Both the position numbers and the translations under genes were made by a program. A stretch of DNA of 64,000 nucleotides from Rhizopus sp. PT2906 (Eukaryota; Mucoromycota; Mucoromycetes; Mucorales; Rhizopodaceae): positions 62,001 through 126,000 of the forward strand of contig JAMYHX010000047.1 in the NCBI GenBank assembly GCA_025529335.1, read 5' to 3'. The notes under the pieces are model-generated. The model did not search any database. It was not told where the DNA came from and saw only the letters and a program-made list of their open reading frames with translations. This document shows positions 1-10,473 of the stretch, piece after piece; positions within the stretch are counted from its first letter, which is position 1; each line of letters begins with the position of its first letter.

Positions 1-1101
1 CTATGTTGTGTAAATTTGGCTTACCTTTGCCTATTCTCTCCTGTCGATTCAAATCGTCCTTGATGAAAATAACTGAGCCTGTTAATATCATTGCATGTTC
101 AAGTACTGATGTGGCGGATATGAGCATGTGTAAAAACCAAAGACTGCTGTCGATGTTGATATTTAAAAAGTAAAAGACGCCTCTGGTAGATGTGTAGCAG
201 ACAAATGTCAGAAAAATAGCCGTTATTGCTAATCCAGGCTTTGATTTAATAATGCTGACTTTTCCAAATTGATTTATCATCATTATATATATGCCAATAG
301 CCAGCAAGGCAATCACGGGGAGCGCAGAGAATGGGATCATACATGACATCCACTATACAACATGTTATTATTGGCCAAGTTTTTGAAACAAGGACTTACC
401 TTGTATTGTACAACAAAGTTTGGAAGGTTAAGACTACGCTGTATGAGTGGGCTGGATTGATTTGCTTGCTGTAGGACTGAATGTAGTAATTGATTCCAAA
501 TATCTAATGCATGCTGCGTATCTTTCAAGATAAAAGTCAGAATCACTGAATCAAAACTCGATAAGCGTCCCCTAGAGTCAAAGGTCGCGTTTCCAAGGAC
601 TGAGAGTGGATGAAAGGATAATCCAGTGTAAGGAGATATCTTTTTTGCGCCAAGAGTATATGAAGCAGTTTGTTCTTCAAAGGGAGAATGAAATAGACAG
701 TGTTTGCTTGGGTACGCTGTTGCACAAATATCCTGTAAACTGTAGGTCTCTTTGTTTACCACTGCTGTAAAATCATTCAAATGATTGTACAACGATTTAG
801 AGTCAGTAAAGAGCTGTGTCTGGTTTTGATGATGTATTCTAATTTGTTTTACGATAAAGTTGCGCTGCACCTTGAGCGAATAGCTATCTGTTGTATAAAT
901 GTGTGGCGAGAACAGCCAAAGGTGTCCATCTACAAACACTCGTGGTGGAAAGGGTTGAATGACTGGATAAGACAGTAAGAATATACAAAAGAGTGACGAA
1001 AGTAGTATTGTCCAAGAGTAAGAGGCGCATTTTACACCCCAAGGGCAAAAGTATGTCTTGGATAGATAGCCTTGAAAAGTTTGAAGGGCCAATAAAGGCA
1101 T
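1..1101 (-). CDS. SREBP cleavage-activating protein (SCAP) homologue, 5' part; runs off left edge
   Basis: SCAP is the ER membrane sterol sensor that escorts the SREBP transcription factor to the Golgi. The ATG is at 1101. Exon 1 (1101..400) and exon 2 (352..25) join in phase 0 over a 47-bp GT-AG intron; a second donor at 24 leads out of the window. The N-terminus has the SCAP-type 'CASY' motif followed by a membrane segment (about residues 25-50), then a luminal domain of about 180 residues. After the junction comes a transmembrane stretch and 'IIKSKPGLAITAIF', which I recognise as the entry to the sterol-sensing domain ('VKSKWGLAL' in animal SCAP). The rest of the sterol-sensing domain and the WD40 region lie outside. 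Patched or NPC1-type proteins are the alternatives, but the N-terminal motif favours SCAP. Confidence 0.72.
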
Positions 1102-1266
1102 GAATATAGAGGTTTATTGCTGTGTAATAATAGAAAGAAGAAAGAAAAGGGATATCTAATAATAATGACGTTTGGTTAATTTTTTGTGAGTGAAACACAA
1201 TTGACAAAAATATTAAAAAGACAAGGGGGTTGTAATTGTAGTTGATAATATGTACAGTATAGTATC

Positions 1267-2885
1267 TTAGTCTCTTGTTCTTCCTGGTGTGGCTACAACT
1301 GATTCATATCCAGGCAATGTCCCAGAAAAGCTATATAGCCTATTCGACCTAATAGCTGTTGTATAAGAAGGTACTCTAGACAGATCAATGCCTTCCCATG
1401 GATCGGTCATTTGAGTGCTTGTTGGAGTCGAAGGACGAGTGCTGGATTCTTCATCTTCAGTGTCTGAAGAACTAAGCGTGCTATTGGCTACCGTAGCAGC
1501 AGCATTTGGTGCATAAATTGCAATAGATGGTGGTAAATCCCCTCTTGCGATAAGATTAGCAACTTGCTGTGGATCATATGGTGCTGACCTCCAAGCATCC
1601 TCATAGGAAGGTAAGGCGTTCTCATCTTCTGGAGAAACTTCTGCGATCACGATTGGAATGGCTGCTCTAAGTTCTATATTGTATATATATATATATATTA
1701 GTGTCTTTATCTATGTCTGTGGCAAAGTTCATGTACCTGATATATGACCATCTGCATTTTCTAGTGATACTGTAAATTTCAACTTGTGCTTAATCTTTAA
1801 AAGATCACAAATTGAATCTGTCTGTATTTGATGTGATTGAATGTTGGGCACTGGTAATAGCTCTGTCTTTGTCCATGCATCTGGTCCTGATGAAAAGCTC
1901 TCGTCTCTCAAATGTTTAACTACTTTTCCTTCCATCTTTGAATGATCAGCACATGTTAGTGTGATATATTCCTTTAATACGCAAGAGACAGATCGAACTT
2001 GTAAATCAGGCGCAATAGGCAATAAAGCAAATGTAATTGGTATAGTGCTTCCCATGGTGAATACTTTGCTTGGTACGCTGATATCATAGCTCAATTTATC
2101 CACCCAGGTATTGGAGATCACCATAGGCTGTGTCAATTCGAGGGAGGAAGAGAGGAGCATACGAGAGACGCGTATTGATTTTCGATCTGTATAGTTTATA
2201 GAGAAAGTAGGTCGCTCGACGACTGCCTTTAGACGATAGTATACTTGACCTAATTCATGATCTACAGTCTCCGGTAGATCACCGGGTAAAGGAATTTCAA
2301 AGTCCCTGTCAATGTTGTTATTTTTTTTATAATGCGCCAATATGCAAATGGAAACTTACCATTTATAATGTCCTTCGGGTAAATGATACGTTTTACGTTT
2401 AAGCGGTAAGAAACTCCATTCATGCTTGATGATCGTCTTTTCGTCTTTATAATGTTTTTGATGGGATCCAAGTCCTTTTTTTTTTTTACAATAAGAAAAA
2501 GAGTATATAAATAACCTTTTAATTGTTTAAACCTTCAGTCCAGTTGACTTTTGCTTTCCCAATAAACTTTAAGGAAACAGACTTGACCTTGGTTGTTTCT
2601 TGACAGTTTAATATGACTGAGCCCCTTAATATGACACCAGCTGATTCTTCTACACTGCCATGTAGAATTATGTGATCTGTTTCCAAGGTGATGTGAAAGT
2701 CGGGATTATGTACAAGTTGCATCGGGCTTATTATAAAAAGAAAGAATACAAAAAAAAAAGTTTTTTTTTTTAGGCGTGAACAATACAAATTTCATTGGAC
2801 AAAGTTACCTTAAATGAATGGTATTTGCAGTTGAATGAAAAGGTATAAACTTTATAAAGTCAGGTGAAGATGAAAGGATGTGCAT
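1267..2885 (-). CDS. alpha-arrestin (ART-family trafficking adaptor)
   Basis: Five exons: 2885..2809, 2726..2533, 2474..2360, 2305..1737, 1673..1267, giving 453 aa. All introns are GT-AG and two acceptors follow long T tracts on the coding strand. The N-terminal arrestin fold is visible from 'HITLETDHIILHGSV' on, with the family hallmark of a Trp/Phe-Leu-Pro segment before 'YHLPEG'. The arrestin-C fold ends in 'RAAIPIVIAEVSPEDE', followed by 'LPSYEDA', 'VPSYTTAI' and 'LPGYESV'. These PY-like motifs are what ART proteins use to recruit a Rsp5/Nedd4-type ubiquitin ligase to membrane transporters. The cargo cannot be inferred. The family call is strong; the first exon (25 codons) is the least certain part. 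Confidence 0.82.
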
Positions 2886-3179
2886 GATGATAAGTAAAGA
2901 AAAGAGAAAAAGATATATTGTTTGTTTTTTATACACATGTGCTTTTAAAGAGTCTAGAAAATCAAATGGATAAACTAAATGTTTTTTGATTTCGTGATCT
3001 CCGGTTGACTAAGCAGATGTTATTTTTGAGGGATAAATTATTTCCCTTCCCTGTTTTTTCCCTTTCCATTAGATCTGACTCAATATTTGATGTTTATACA
3101 TAGAAAATGACATTTATGAGAAAAGTTTGTAGTAAATGTTTATTTACAAAATGAAATCAATTTATGCATATCTGCAACT

Positions 3180-4374
3180 TTATTTCTTGCGAGGCTTCCA
3201 TTCATCATCTTTCATTGCATGAAGCATAATCCTGTTGACTAACCCTTCAGTAGGATAAAGCTTATAACCCTATATTATCCATACTTTAACTCTAATCCCT
3301 ATCCCTCATCTTGTTATATATTACCTTTGTCCAATCATAACTTATGCCATATGCAAAAATAGTTCCGTTTCTATTATATGCACCACATGCGATCGTGTTG
3401 TTTTGTCTTGGTAATGAGCTTAATCTCTGCTTACTGTCCTTGTCCCAGAAAGTGACTGTTCCATCTGCACCTGTAGTAGCAAAGGTACCTGATACTGGAT
3501 GAAATGCTATCGAATTGACTGAATATACATTCTTTGTTTCATCACGGTGACATTTGAATGAAAAGTTTTTACTATATACAGGTTTAATCACATGAACTTG
3601 TCCAAGATGAAATACTTACGCGCTCTCAGCCTCATCAATGTATTGAATACCTAAACGACCCTCAATTGAACCAATTGCATACCCTTTGCCATCAATAAAA
3701 CATGACACGGCGCGTGATTGCCATTTAAGAGGTGATATCGTCTTTTTGTATATAGTCGTTGGATTACTCAGGTTGAACACAAGTACATATCTATCAGCCG
3801 TAGCTGCAACCAATAATCCGTTCTTGGTATCCATCGAATAAAGTCGTTCTGGGAGTTGTACTGTGCCAACAGGCGTAGGTGACCGCGTATCCCAGTACTT
3901 GATTGTCTTGTCCCAACTTCCAGTTGCTAGTATATTGGCTTGTCCATCTAAAAATTTGACAGCTTTGATCGGTTCGTCATGGGCAGCTACTTGAGTACTT
4001 TGTCCAGTCACTATATTGTACATTCGAGCTGCCTTATCTGTTCCACCAGAGACAACTGCTGTTCCGTCCTGATGGATGGTTAATTTCTTTTATATATAAT
4101 CAAAACAATCAGTTCTTACTTTACTCCAATCCACACACAGCACGGGCCCTTCATGGTTGTAGGACGCTTTTGGTACAGTATTTCCTGTGGGTTGTACTTC
4201 ATACAGTCTAACCTTTAATATGAGGTGAGTCGATGTGAAATGCTAATTCTATCTAGTGATGCCTACAGCACTATCCCAAGAAGCTGCAGCTAAAATATCC
4301 GCTTGAGGTGAGAAAGCGAGTGAAGATATGCTGTCAGCCGGTGGAGAAACAACTTCGAAATCAAGTGCCTGCAT
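3180..4374 (-). CDS. rae1: mRNA export WD40 protein Rae1/Gle2
   Basis: Exons 4374..4267, 4212..4120, 4068..3620, 3571..3325 and 3269..3180 join to 328 aa. Rae1/Gle2 is a WD40 propeller that binds the GLEBS motif of Nup98-type nucleoporins and acts in mRNA export and spindle assembly. Diagnostic stretches are 'SPPADSISSLAFSP', 'VRLYEV', 'GPVLCVDWSKDG', 'GSWDKTIKYWD', 'IGSIEGRLGIQYI' followed by 'FSFKCHR', and the end 'SYDWTKGYKLYPTE'. Each intron falls where the family sequence continues without a gap. The start is provisional: the ATG at 4374 sits just before the first blade and Rae1 usually has a short extra N-terminal tail, so a tiny upstream exon is possible. A 24-base A run lies just upstream (about 4411-4433). 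Confidence 0.85.
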
Positions 4375-4617
4375 CTATCAATAGAATAATCTAGGTAAAG
4401 ACAAGAATCAAAAAAAAAAAAAAAAAAAAAAAAGGCAAATTAGGCTGCGTGTAACAACAGTCATTGATCCTGATCTGTAAGCCTGTTCATTACCAGTTGT
4501 TCATTGGCGTATGGTTTCTTTATTGTTATTGATATATTAAAACAATAAAACAATGAATGTTTCTCTTTCTTCTTCTTCTGTTCAGTTAACGTTGCTGTTG
4601 TGTTTTGAACAAGAGAC

Positions 4618-5403
4618 GTGGTCAAGCCTATAATCACTGGTTATTATACCAAGGGTAGATTTGATTTTAAAAAAATGATTATAAAAGATACTGACTTATC
4701 CTTTCAGTATATAATCTCCTCTTCCTCAGTGAAACATAACAATCACATTAACTGCTTAAAAGGAAGAGGGGGTGTTTCCGAAAGGTGTACGACTATTACA
4801 GCCAAGAAAACTGAATGGGTTTTTCTTTTGTTACAAGAAGGATCCCATTCAGAAAAATGAAGCTATCTAACAAAATAAATCGAATGCAATCTGAGAAAAT
4901 ATTAGTTCGAAACTTGCAAACGATATCCGGAAAAGATACTATGTTGATATTCGGTGACTGGTCAGCAGCAAACGTCAAGTATCATGAACCCATCCGGGGC
5001 AAAGGCTTAAAAAGAATGTTACAGAAAGAAGGTTTTCAAGTCCTGTTATTAGATGAGTACAAAACCTCAAGCCTTTGCCCAGAGTGCAAGTTTTCTCCGT
5101 TGGAGAAATTCAAAAACATCAAGAATCCAAGATTATACAGAAGACAGACGATACCCATGATTGAATGCCATGGGCTATTAAGGTAATACTCATCATTATA
5201 AAGAAAAGACTACTTGCATTTTAAACAGATGTCAAAACAACGAATGTACCAATGGGTGCAAATTATGGAACCGTGACCTTACTGCAGTCTTGAATTTCAA
5301 GCATATCTTGCTTTCGTTGAGAGACACGGGGTCACGTCCGACAAGGTTCAAAAGAGCCTTACCCAGGATTAAAAAAAAGTACGAGTGTTTTGTTCAACAA
5401 TAG
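4618..5403 (+). pseudogene. Fanzor/TnpB-like RuvC nuclease, truncated and frameshifted C-terminal part
   Basis: The readable part starts near 4815, crosses a 46-bp GT-AG intron (5183-5228) and stops at 5403. In order it shows 'FGDWSAANVKYHEPIRGKG', 'LLLDEYKTSSLCPEC', 'ECHGLLRCQNNEC' and 'LWNRDLTAVLNFKHI'. This is the arrangement of TnpB-type RuvC nucleases: a CxxC...CxC-type zinc finger followed by the last catalytic Asp in an N-R-D-x-x-A-x-x-N motif. The Glu in 'DEYKTS' fits the displaced catalytic Glu I recall for Fanzors. The upstream frame (4618-4860) is open but in another phase, and an in-frame TGA sits at 4812. The N-terminal wedge/REC part is not visible. Fanzors are RNA-guided DNA nucleases carried by eukaryotic transposons. 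I infer a relic; a guide RNA or element ends could not be seen. Confidence 0.58.
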
Positions 5404-5656
5404 GAACAAAACCGGGAATATTACTTTGCCAGGTAAAATATTTGATCATCCAATCTGCTTGTCTATTCACCATTTTGTGTAGCTGTCTGGTTTTGAACTA
5501 AATACGGTAGACACGAGTATTTGAACTACAGGGTTCACAAAGTACAACAAGGTTGCACGTTTAGATTTACTTATCAGTGATCGACACATTTCTTTAAGTG
5601 ATTATACATTTATTCTAAGCTAATAAAATACAAAATGAAAATAGATAATTTCTTTT

Positions 5657-7078
5657 TTACAAGGAAGTGTATTTTTGATTATGAATTATTCTATCTTCTA
5701 ATACTTGATTACCATTTGCCTTAAAGTTCCACTGGTGTCCCTCTGTCCTATAACTCTTCCATTCCTAAAAGTAAAATGTGAGTTTGACACTTGTAATAAA
5801 TGAGATCCTCCCTTACCGAAAGACAAGAACCCCACATTTCATCAAAGTTTCCAACATCTTCAGGGCACATGCATTTACCAAGTACGCCATCATCAACACA
5901 ATGAGCAAAGTTATCATGCTTGTATCCGATATCATTAAAGAAATGAACTTGTGACTTGTTCAAGTATAAACCAGCGGCTAGACTATGCACGATAGCATCA
6001 CCCCATCTTTCATAAAAGAAGTTACCAGTACTGTCGAGGTAGTTAAAATAGTCTTCATATTTCTGATCTCTCCACAAGTTTAAGCTTGCGATTTCAAAAT
6101 TTGACCAAAAATGACACAAGTTATAACCATCATCTGGAGAACCAAAGAAACGGAGTAAGGTAGTATTTAATTCATGTTGGTGAGCAAATTTGATAGTATG
6201 ATCCCATAAGGTTGGTATAGTCTCTGGTATTTCCTTTAGAGTTATTGTAAATCCATATTCTTTTCCGTTTTCCCTCATAAAAGTAAAGGGATCATAGTCA
6301 AGGTCACAATAAAAGTGAACGCCAGGTTCAACACGCCTAAAAGAAATAAAAATGAGTCTAAATTAGTTTAAAAATAACAATAATTAGTTACCAATAATAA
6401 TCATATTGTTGTAAAAGGGGATGTTTATAAAAGAAACCCGAGTTAAATCGGCACATGTGTCTATAAGAAAGAGATCCACCATACATGATATTACGAGATG
6501 CATAGTCATAGAGTGAATTATACATTACAGTTTCATTAACATGGTTTGGTACAGACCACATCTCTTTGGGTACAAGTCCAAACTTTATTTCCGCATTTGT
6601 CAAGGCTGAAATACTTTGTTTAAATTCGTCTGTAAATGGTTCATCATTTAAGAAAACATAAGGATAATTATACTTTCGATTAAAGCGACTATAAAATAAA
6701 GATAAGAATAAAATAATAATACACACACACACACACACACACACACACTTACTCTTCAAATTCTCGAAGTGTTCTTCTCATAGGTCGTAGTTCATTATTT
6801 CTAACCAGGATGACAATGACTGCCTTTTCTCTTTTTACTTGTTCGGTTGTATTGAATGTAGGTTGAATAAGGGTAGTATTGTCACTACTGTTTGGACAGC
6901 CTGGGTTATCGGATAAGGTTATTTGGACATCATTTGATGTCAATTCACTCTTGTCTTCTAATATTGAGTTCACATAGGGAACAGTTGAGTTTGATGTTTT
7001 AGAGACAAAATACAAAGAGCCAAAATATAAAGAACAAAATAATAAAAGGGTGATAATGTATGTGTATCCCCTTTTCAT
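5657..7078 (-). CDS. GT15 alpha-1,2-mannosyltransferase (KRE2/KTR/MNT family)
   Basis: Exons 7078..6753, 6688..6392, 6336..5817 and 5764..5657 give 416 aa. The protein is type II: a short basic N-terminus, a signal anchor (about residues 5-25), a stem with several N-x-S/T sites, then the Golgi-lumenal GT15 domain. Family motifs are 'RFNRKYNYPYVFLNDEPFT', 'SYRHMCRFNSGFF', 'YYWRVEPGVHFYCDLDYD', 'FTITLKEIPETIPTLW' and 'FYERWGDAIVHSLAAGLY'. These enzymes extend O- and N-linked mannans from GDP-mannose. Two C-terminal Cys (in 'GKCMCPED') are typical. A second in-frame ATG lies 12 bp further upstream at 7090. Intron 1 contains a dinucleotide repeat. Confidence 0.9.
6721..6748. repeat. (AC)14 microsatellite in intron 1 of the GT15 gene
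   Basis: Fourteen uninterrupted AC units lie directly after the intron's 5' splice site (read as GT repeats on the coding strand). They are likely length-polymorphic. Confidence 0.95.
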
Positions 7079-7090
7079 TTGTATGTACAT

Positions 7091-7819
7091 TAAAGAAAAA
7101 GGGAAAGAAAAAGAAAGAAAAGAAAGAGATACAGCTTTGGTTTTAATCTTAGTATTAAAAAAAAGAAACTCAGTATATCATGTAAATCACTTTCTAAAAA
7201 AGATCGTCGCTGACCTCATCTGTAGCTTGGCACATACATATTTAACAGTACTAAAAATAACTTGTAATTCGCCTCAAAACTTTTTTAAACTCAGGTTTTC
7301 AATTTTGGCTAAAAACTGTACAGCCACCACTTTCTCGAAGCAAAACCATATTTGACGCAAAGTGATGGCTATAAAAAAAGGATCACTGTAAATCCAAAAA
7401 AGGCAATACTCCCCCGAACTGTAAAATGATCTTTTGAAAGCAAATCGAGGGTTGTTCAAGTGAAAAATGCATTATACAATTCGATTTATACTTGAATGCT
7501 ACAGCTCAAAGTGGCATAGCTTATAAAATATACCTTGAGCAATGGTTTTGTTTATGCCCTACCACTCTTTATGGGTTTTGTATCAGCAATCATAGTTTAT
7601 AGTAATGTACTGAGGATATCTGTACTTTACTCTTAATACGTTGTCTATTTTGCAAGTAAAACCTTTGGCCGTATAGCATTTGCCTTGCTCAGGCTGATGA
7701 CTTACCGCCGGTTATTATTGAAATCCAACATACTGTGGACGTTGACTTTTATTTGCGCTTAATATCATATGCTGTTTCCACTACTCGACAATATAAGACA
7801 CCGTCTATTTTAAGGCCAA
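7091..7819. other. intergenic, no gene seen
   Basis: AT-rich sequence between the GT15 promoter and the MITE. Short open frames exist on both strands but show no recognisable motif, consistent composition or splice structure. Confidence 0.6.
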
Positions 7820-8216
7820 CGCTACATGCGCCAGAAGATGCACCAGAAAATAGGCTAATGCTACGAGCGCTTTCTTAGGGCGCTACCTATGTTGTCACTA
7901 TACAACTTCACATTACCAAAGTCTTTGCCTAACCTAAGGATGTCCAGTTCATTCTCTCTGGTATAAAATACGATGTCATCATAATTACACGTGTTCTTGC
8001 ATCTTTATTGATAGACTGACAACATAAAACCAGAATAAATAACAACATTTCTTTTTTATCTCTCCTTGTTCTTGAAAAGGAACAAACCAATATGGCGATT
8101 TCATAAAGTTATGTTTAGCTTGACGCCACACGTTGAAAAGCTTTGTTGGATTACATAATAGGTAATAGGTAGAGGTAGTACCTGTAGTATTAGTCTAATT
8201 TCTAGTGCATGTAGTG
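7820..8216. mobile_element. MITE-like element, copy 1
   Basis: About 400 bp without coding capacity, matching 32450-32843 over its whole length and in the same orientation. Shared blocks include 'ACAACTTCACA.TACCAAAG', 'CTTTTTTATCTCT' and 'GTAGTATTAGTCTAATTTCT'. The ends are imperfect inverted repeats: 7841-7870 pairs with about 8179-8208. Here and at the right end of copy 2 the repeat carries a short internal duplication of 'GCACCAGAA'. I could not fix a target-site duplication; a T/A-rich 'TTTTA' on both sides is only a candidate. Confidence 0.75.
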
Positions 8217-8251
8217 TTTTCCCTGTTTTAATCACGTTTGCAATATCTTCA

Positions 8252-8827
8252 ATGAAGTATGAAGTAAGTAAACACACAGTACCACGAAAGTCACATCCAT
8301 TTTTATGGCAAATTCAACACTGCAAGCCCTGGGCGCGTTCATGTTGCTTTGTAACCATTGATTCTATCCATAAAAGTTTAACGGAAACACCATTTGATCC
8401 ATTTGTTGGGTTATCAATTTCCTTGATAAGCCAGTGTCACTCACTGGTTGCAAATCCATATTATCTTGATCTTACTATTCAAAAGCTATATAACATTGCG
8501 AAGCGAATATTCAGAGATCAAGCTTCCAAAGAACAAATACAAGTAATAGAGGATCTGGTGTACGTTTGTGATGAAACGAAAAAAAAAAAACTTGAAGAGG
8601 CAATAGTAGCTCTTAATCAAATTGTAGTACCTGAAATTGGAAAAAAAGAAAAAAAAAAAAAAAAAAAAGTGGAAAATTGTATTGAAGGTGCTATATTGAT
8701 TACTAATGCATACCGAACAAAGTACGAGGGATCAGGCTCTTTATCCATTCTATCATCACGCTCCTCTTCCCAGCGTCACCAAGCAAATCTCCTACTGAAG
8801 TACCATCTGTTATATAATTGTTTATAA
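8252..8827 (+). CDS. hypothetical open frame, 191 aa, unrecognised
   Basis: An intact ATG-initiated frame begins 36 bp after the MITE. It contains a lysine run encoded by an A-rich tract (about 8641-8668), a weakly helical middle and no signal peptide or recognisable domain. A TAA follows at 8825. With no family motif and an A-rich core, it may be a chance frame or a transposon fragment; nearby sequence gives no functional hint. Confidence 0.2.
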   Translation: MKYEVSKHTVPRKSHPFLWQIQHCKPWARSCCFVTIDSIHKSLTETPFDPFVGLSISLISQCHSLVANPYYLDLTIQKLYNIAKRIFRDQASKEQIQVIEDLVYVCDETKKKKLEEAIVALNQIVVPEIGKKEKKKKKKVENCIEGAILITNAYRTKYEGSGSLSILSSRSSSQRHQANLLLKYHLLYNCL

Positions 8828-9648
8828 GACACAAGACAAAGACAAAAGAAGTACTCTTTGAGACTAATCTTTATTCTGAAATAAAGACAGAAGGAATATA
8901 CAAATAAATTAAGGATCTACTATTTATAGTTGCTATTAAATGGCTGGTAAGCCACTATTCTAGGCGTGGACTATAATTACTAACGGTTCCTGAGTTCATA
9001 AAGAAAACTTTTAATCCGTTCCTGACACTGATCTTATTGTTCATTTCATGATCTGGGTTATGATACTGCTTTTACCCTAAGAAGGATTATCTTTTATTCA
9101 AAGAAGAGATTTTATTTAACTTGACTTATCACTAAAGGTGTGTGCACGTAATCTTATAATGTATGAATTTACTCCATTCATACTGATTATAATCGTTTAT
9201 CTCAATGTCAGTCATAAGCAGACATTGTTCTACGACACCATCATCCGTCCAAGCTTACAATCCTTCTATTGAAGTACCAACAACTGCTCCAGCACAAGTT
9301 GTTCGTTCCCGTAACGAAAACTGGAAGTATATTAACAGCCATTTGTCTACGCTCGAGGGAAATGCAGCCATTCCATGGGAAGCTATCTATGTTGATGGTT
9401 GAAGGAATGGGTATTTCAGTATCTTTGGAAACTGTAATTCTTTGAGGGCTTCTTATTTACGGTGGAAAAAGAAGTTATCTGAATAAAGCATCTGTAATCA
9501 ATACTTCTATGAAGAGATAGTTCTTTATGCGTGGTCTGACGTCCACATACATACTAAAATAGTCATTTATATGTAGTAGTATGATGGTTTACTTAAATAC
9601 AACTGAATCTATATAATTTTTATTTATAATAAATAGTGTATCCGCTTT
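8828..9648. other. intergenic with one short open frame (9205-9402)
   Basis: The stretch holds a 65-codon ATG frame at 9205-9402 with a Ser/Thr/Pro-rich start and the phrase 'IPWEAIYVDG'. The reading sense continues past its stop in another phase, so it could be the eroded end of a longer gene. Nothing else is supportable. Confidence 0.3.
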
Positions 9649-10413
9649 TTATGACGATGAATGATCTTTGTTGTCAGAATATTCATAAATCCCACTTCCT
9701 CTTTTCAAACTCTCATAATGCCATTTCATCCGGCATTGTTGTTCTGTTCGATGATTCATTTTCGCTGTTATCTGATCCCAATCTTTTTTATATGCTAGCA
9801 CTAACTCTCGTAATTTCTGAAATTCTTCTTCTGTCCATCTCCTATTTGTAAACGGACGCTCTAATTCATAAATATAGTCCTTGATGTACTTCATTGGCTT
9901 TGGTATTGGTAGATTGCGCTTTAAATCAATCCAGTTGATTCGTTCTCCTTTAGCACTACGCTCCTTATACCATCGAAGTATGATTTCCTTGTCTTCGTCT
10001 GTCAATCCTTCAGATGAATTCATTTTGATATTATGATAGTATGCTGATATTACTCTGCTCGTTCGTCCTGGAAAAAACTCGACAATCTTTTTCCACTTTT
10101 TTCCATACAACTTGACACATTCCAGTAGTCTTTTCTTTTCTTCTTCTGTCCAAGGGACAGGTTTCTTTGGCGTCGGCTCGAATACACCGGCTTTTACTGC
10201 TTCGACAAACTCGGCTTCCTCTCTTTTTCTGGGTTTTCTACCATAAACATGTCGATTGAATGCATCGTCGTTTGGTTTTCCATGTTCTTCCAAATAAGCT
10301 AAAATAACTCTTGACATTTTTTTTTCGGTATAATGTCGTCGACCAAGCGCAGAATGTGTTGCATTAAATGTTGTTCTCAAAAGCGAAAACATAGTCCCTT
10401 GCGAAATGAGCAT
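9649..10413 (-). CDS. SANT/Myb-like DNA-binding protein, possibly mitochondrial
   Basis: A single exon of 254 aa. Two clear SANT/Myb repeats are visible: one around 'PWTEEEKKRLLECVKLYGKK', ending near 'GRTSRVISAYYHNI', and one around 'RRWTEEEFQKLRELVLAYKK', ending near 'RTEQQCRMKWHY'. Each has the spaced Trp pattern of the three-helix fold. A third, weaker helical unit lies between them. The N-terminus after ATG 10413, or after the in-frame ATG at 10392 ('MFSLLRTTFNATHS'), is rich in Arg, Ser, Thr and Leu and lacks acids, as mitochondrial presequences do. I infer a possible organelle target from that alone. No DNA target is known. Confidence 0.68.
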   Translation of the reverse strand: MLISQGTMFSLLRTTFNATHSALGRRHYTEKKMSRVILAYLEEHGKPNDDAFNRHVYGRKPRKREEAEFVEAVKAGVFEPTPKKPVPWTEEEKKRLLECVKLYGKKWKKIVEFFPGRTSRVISAYYHNIKMNSSEGLTDEDKEIILRWYKERSAKGERINWIDLKRNLPIPKPMKYIKDYIYELERPFTNRRWTEEEFQKLRELVLAYKKDWDQITAKMNHRTEQQCRMKWHYESLKRGSGIYEYSDNKDHSSS

Positions 10414-10473
10414 TGGATTCTCATAAATCTTGAAAATGCAAATAAATGTCGAGACACCAGAAACAGTAGTCAC

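Noticed and set aside
884..1207. 107-codon frame upstream of and overlapping the SCAP start
   Set aside because: It is in another phase over the SCAP exon and has no motif. The SCAP frame keeps family motifs from its own ATG.
7261..7290. 'AATTCGCCT' near 7267, resembling the outer repeat of the 56.5-kb transposon
   Set aside because: The match is only nine bases and the flanks do not extend it. Chance similarity.
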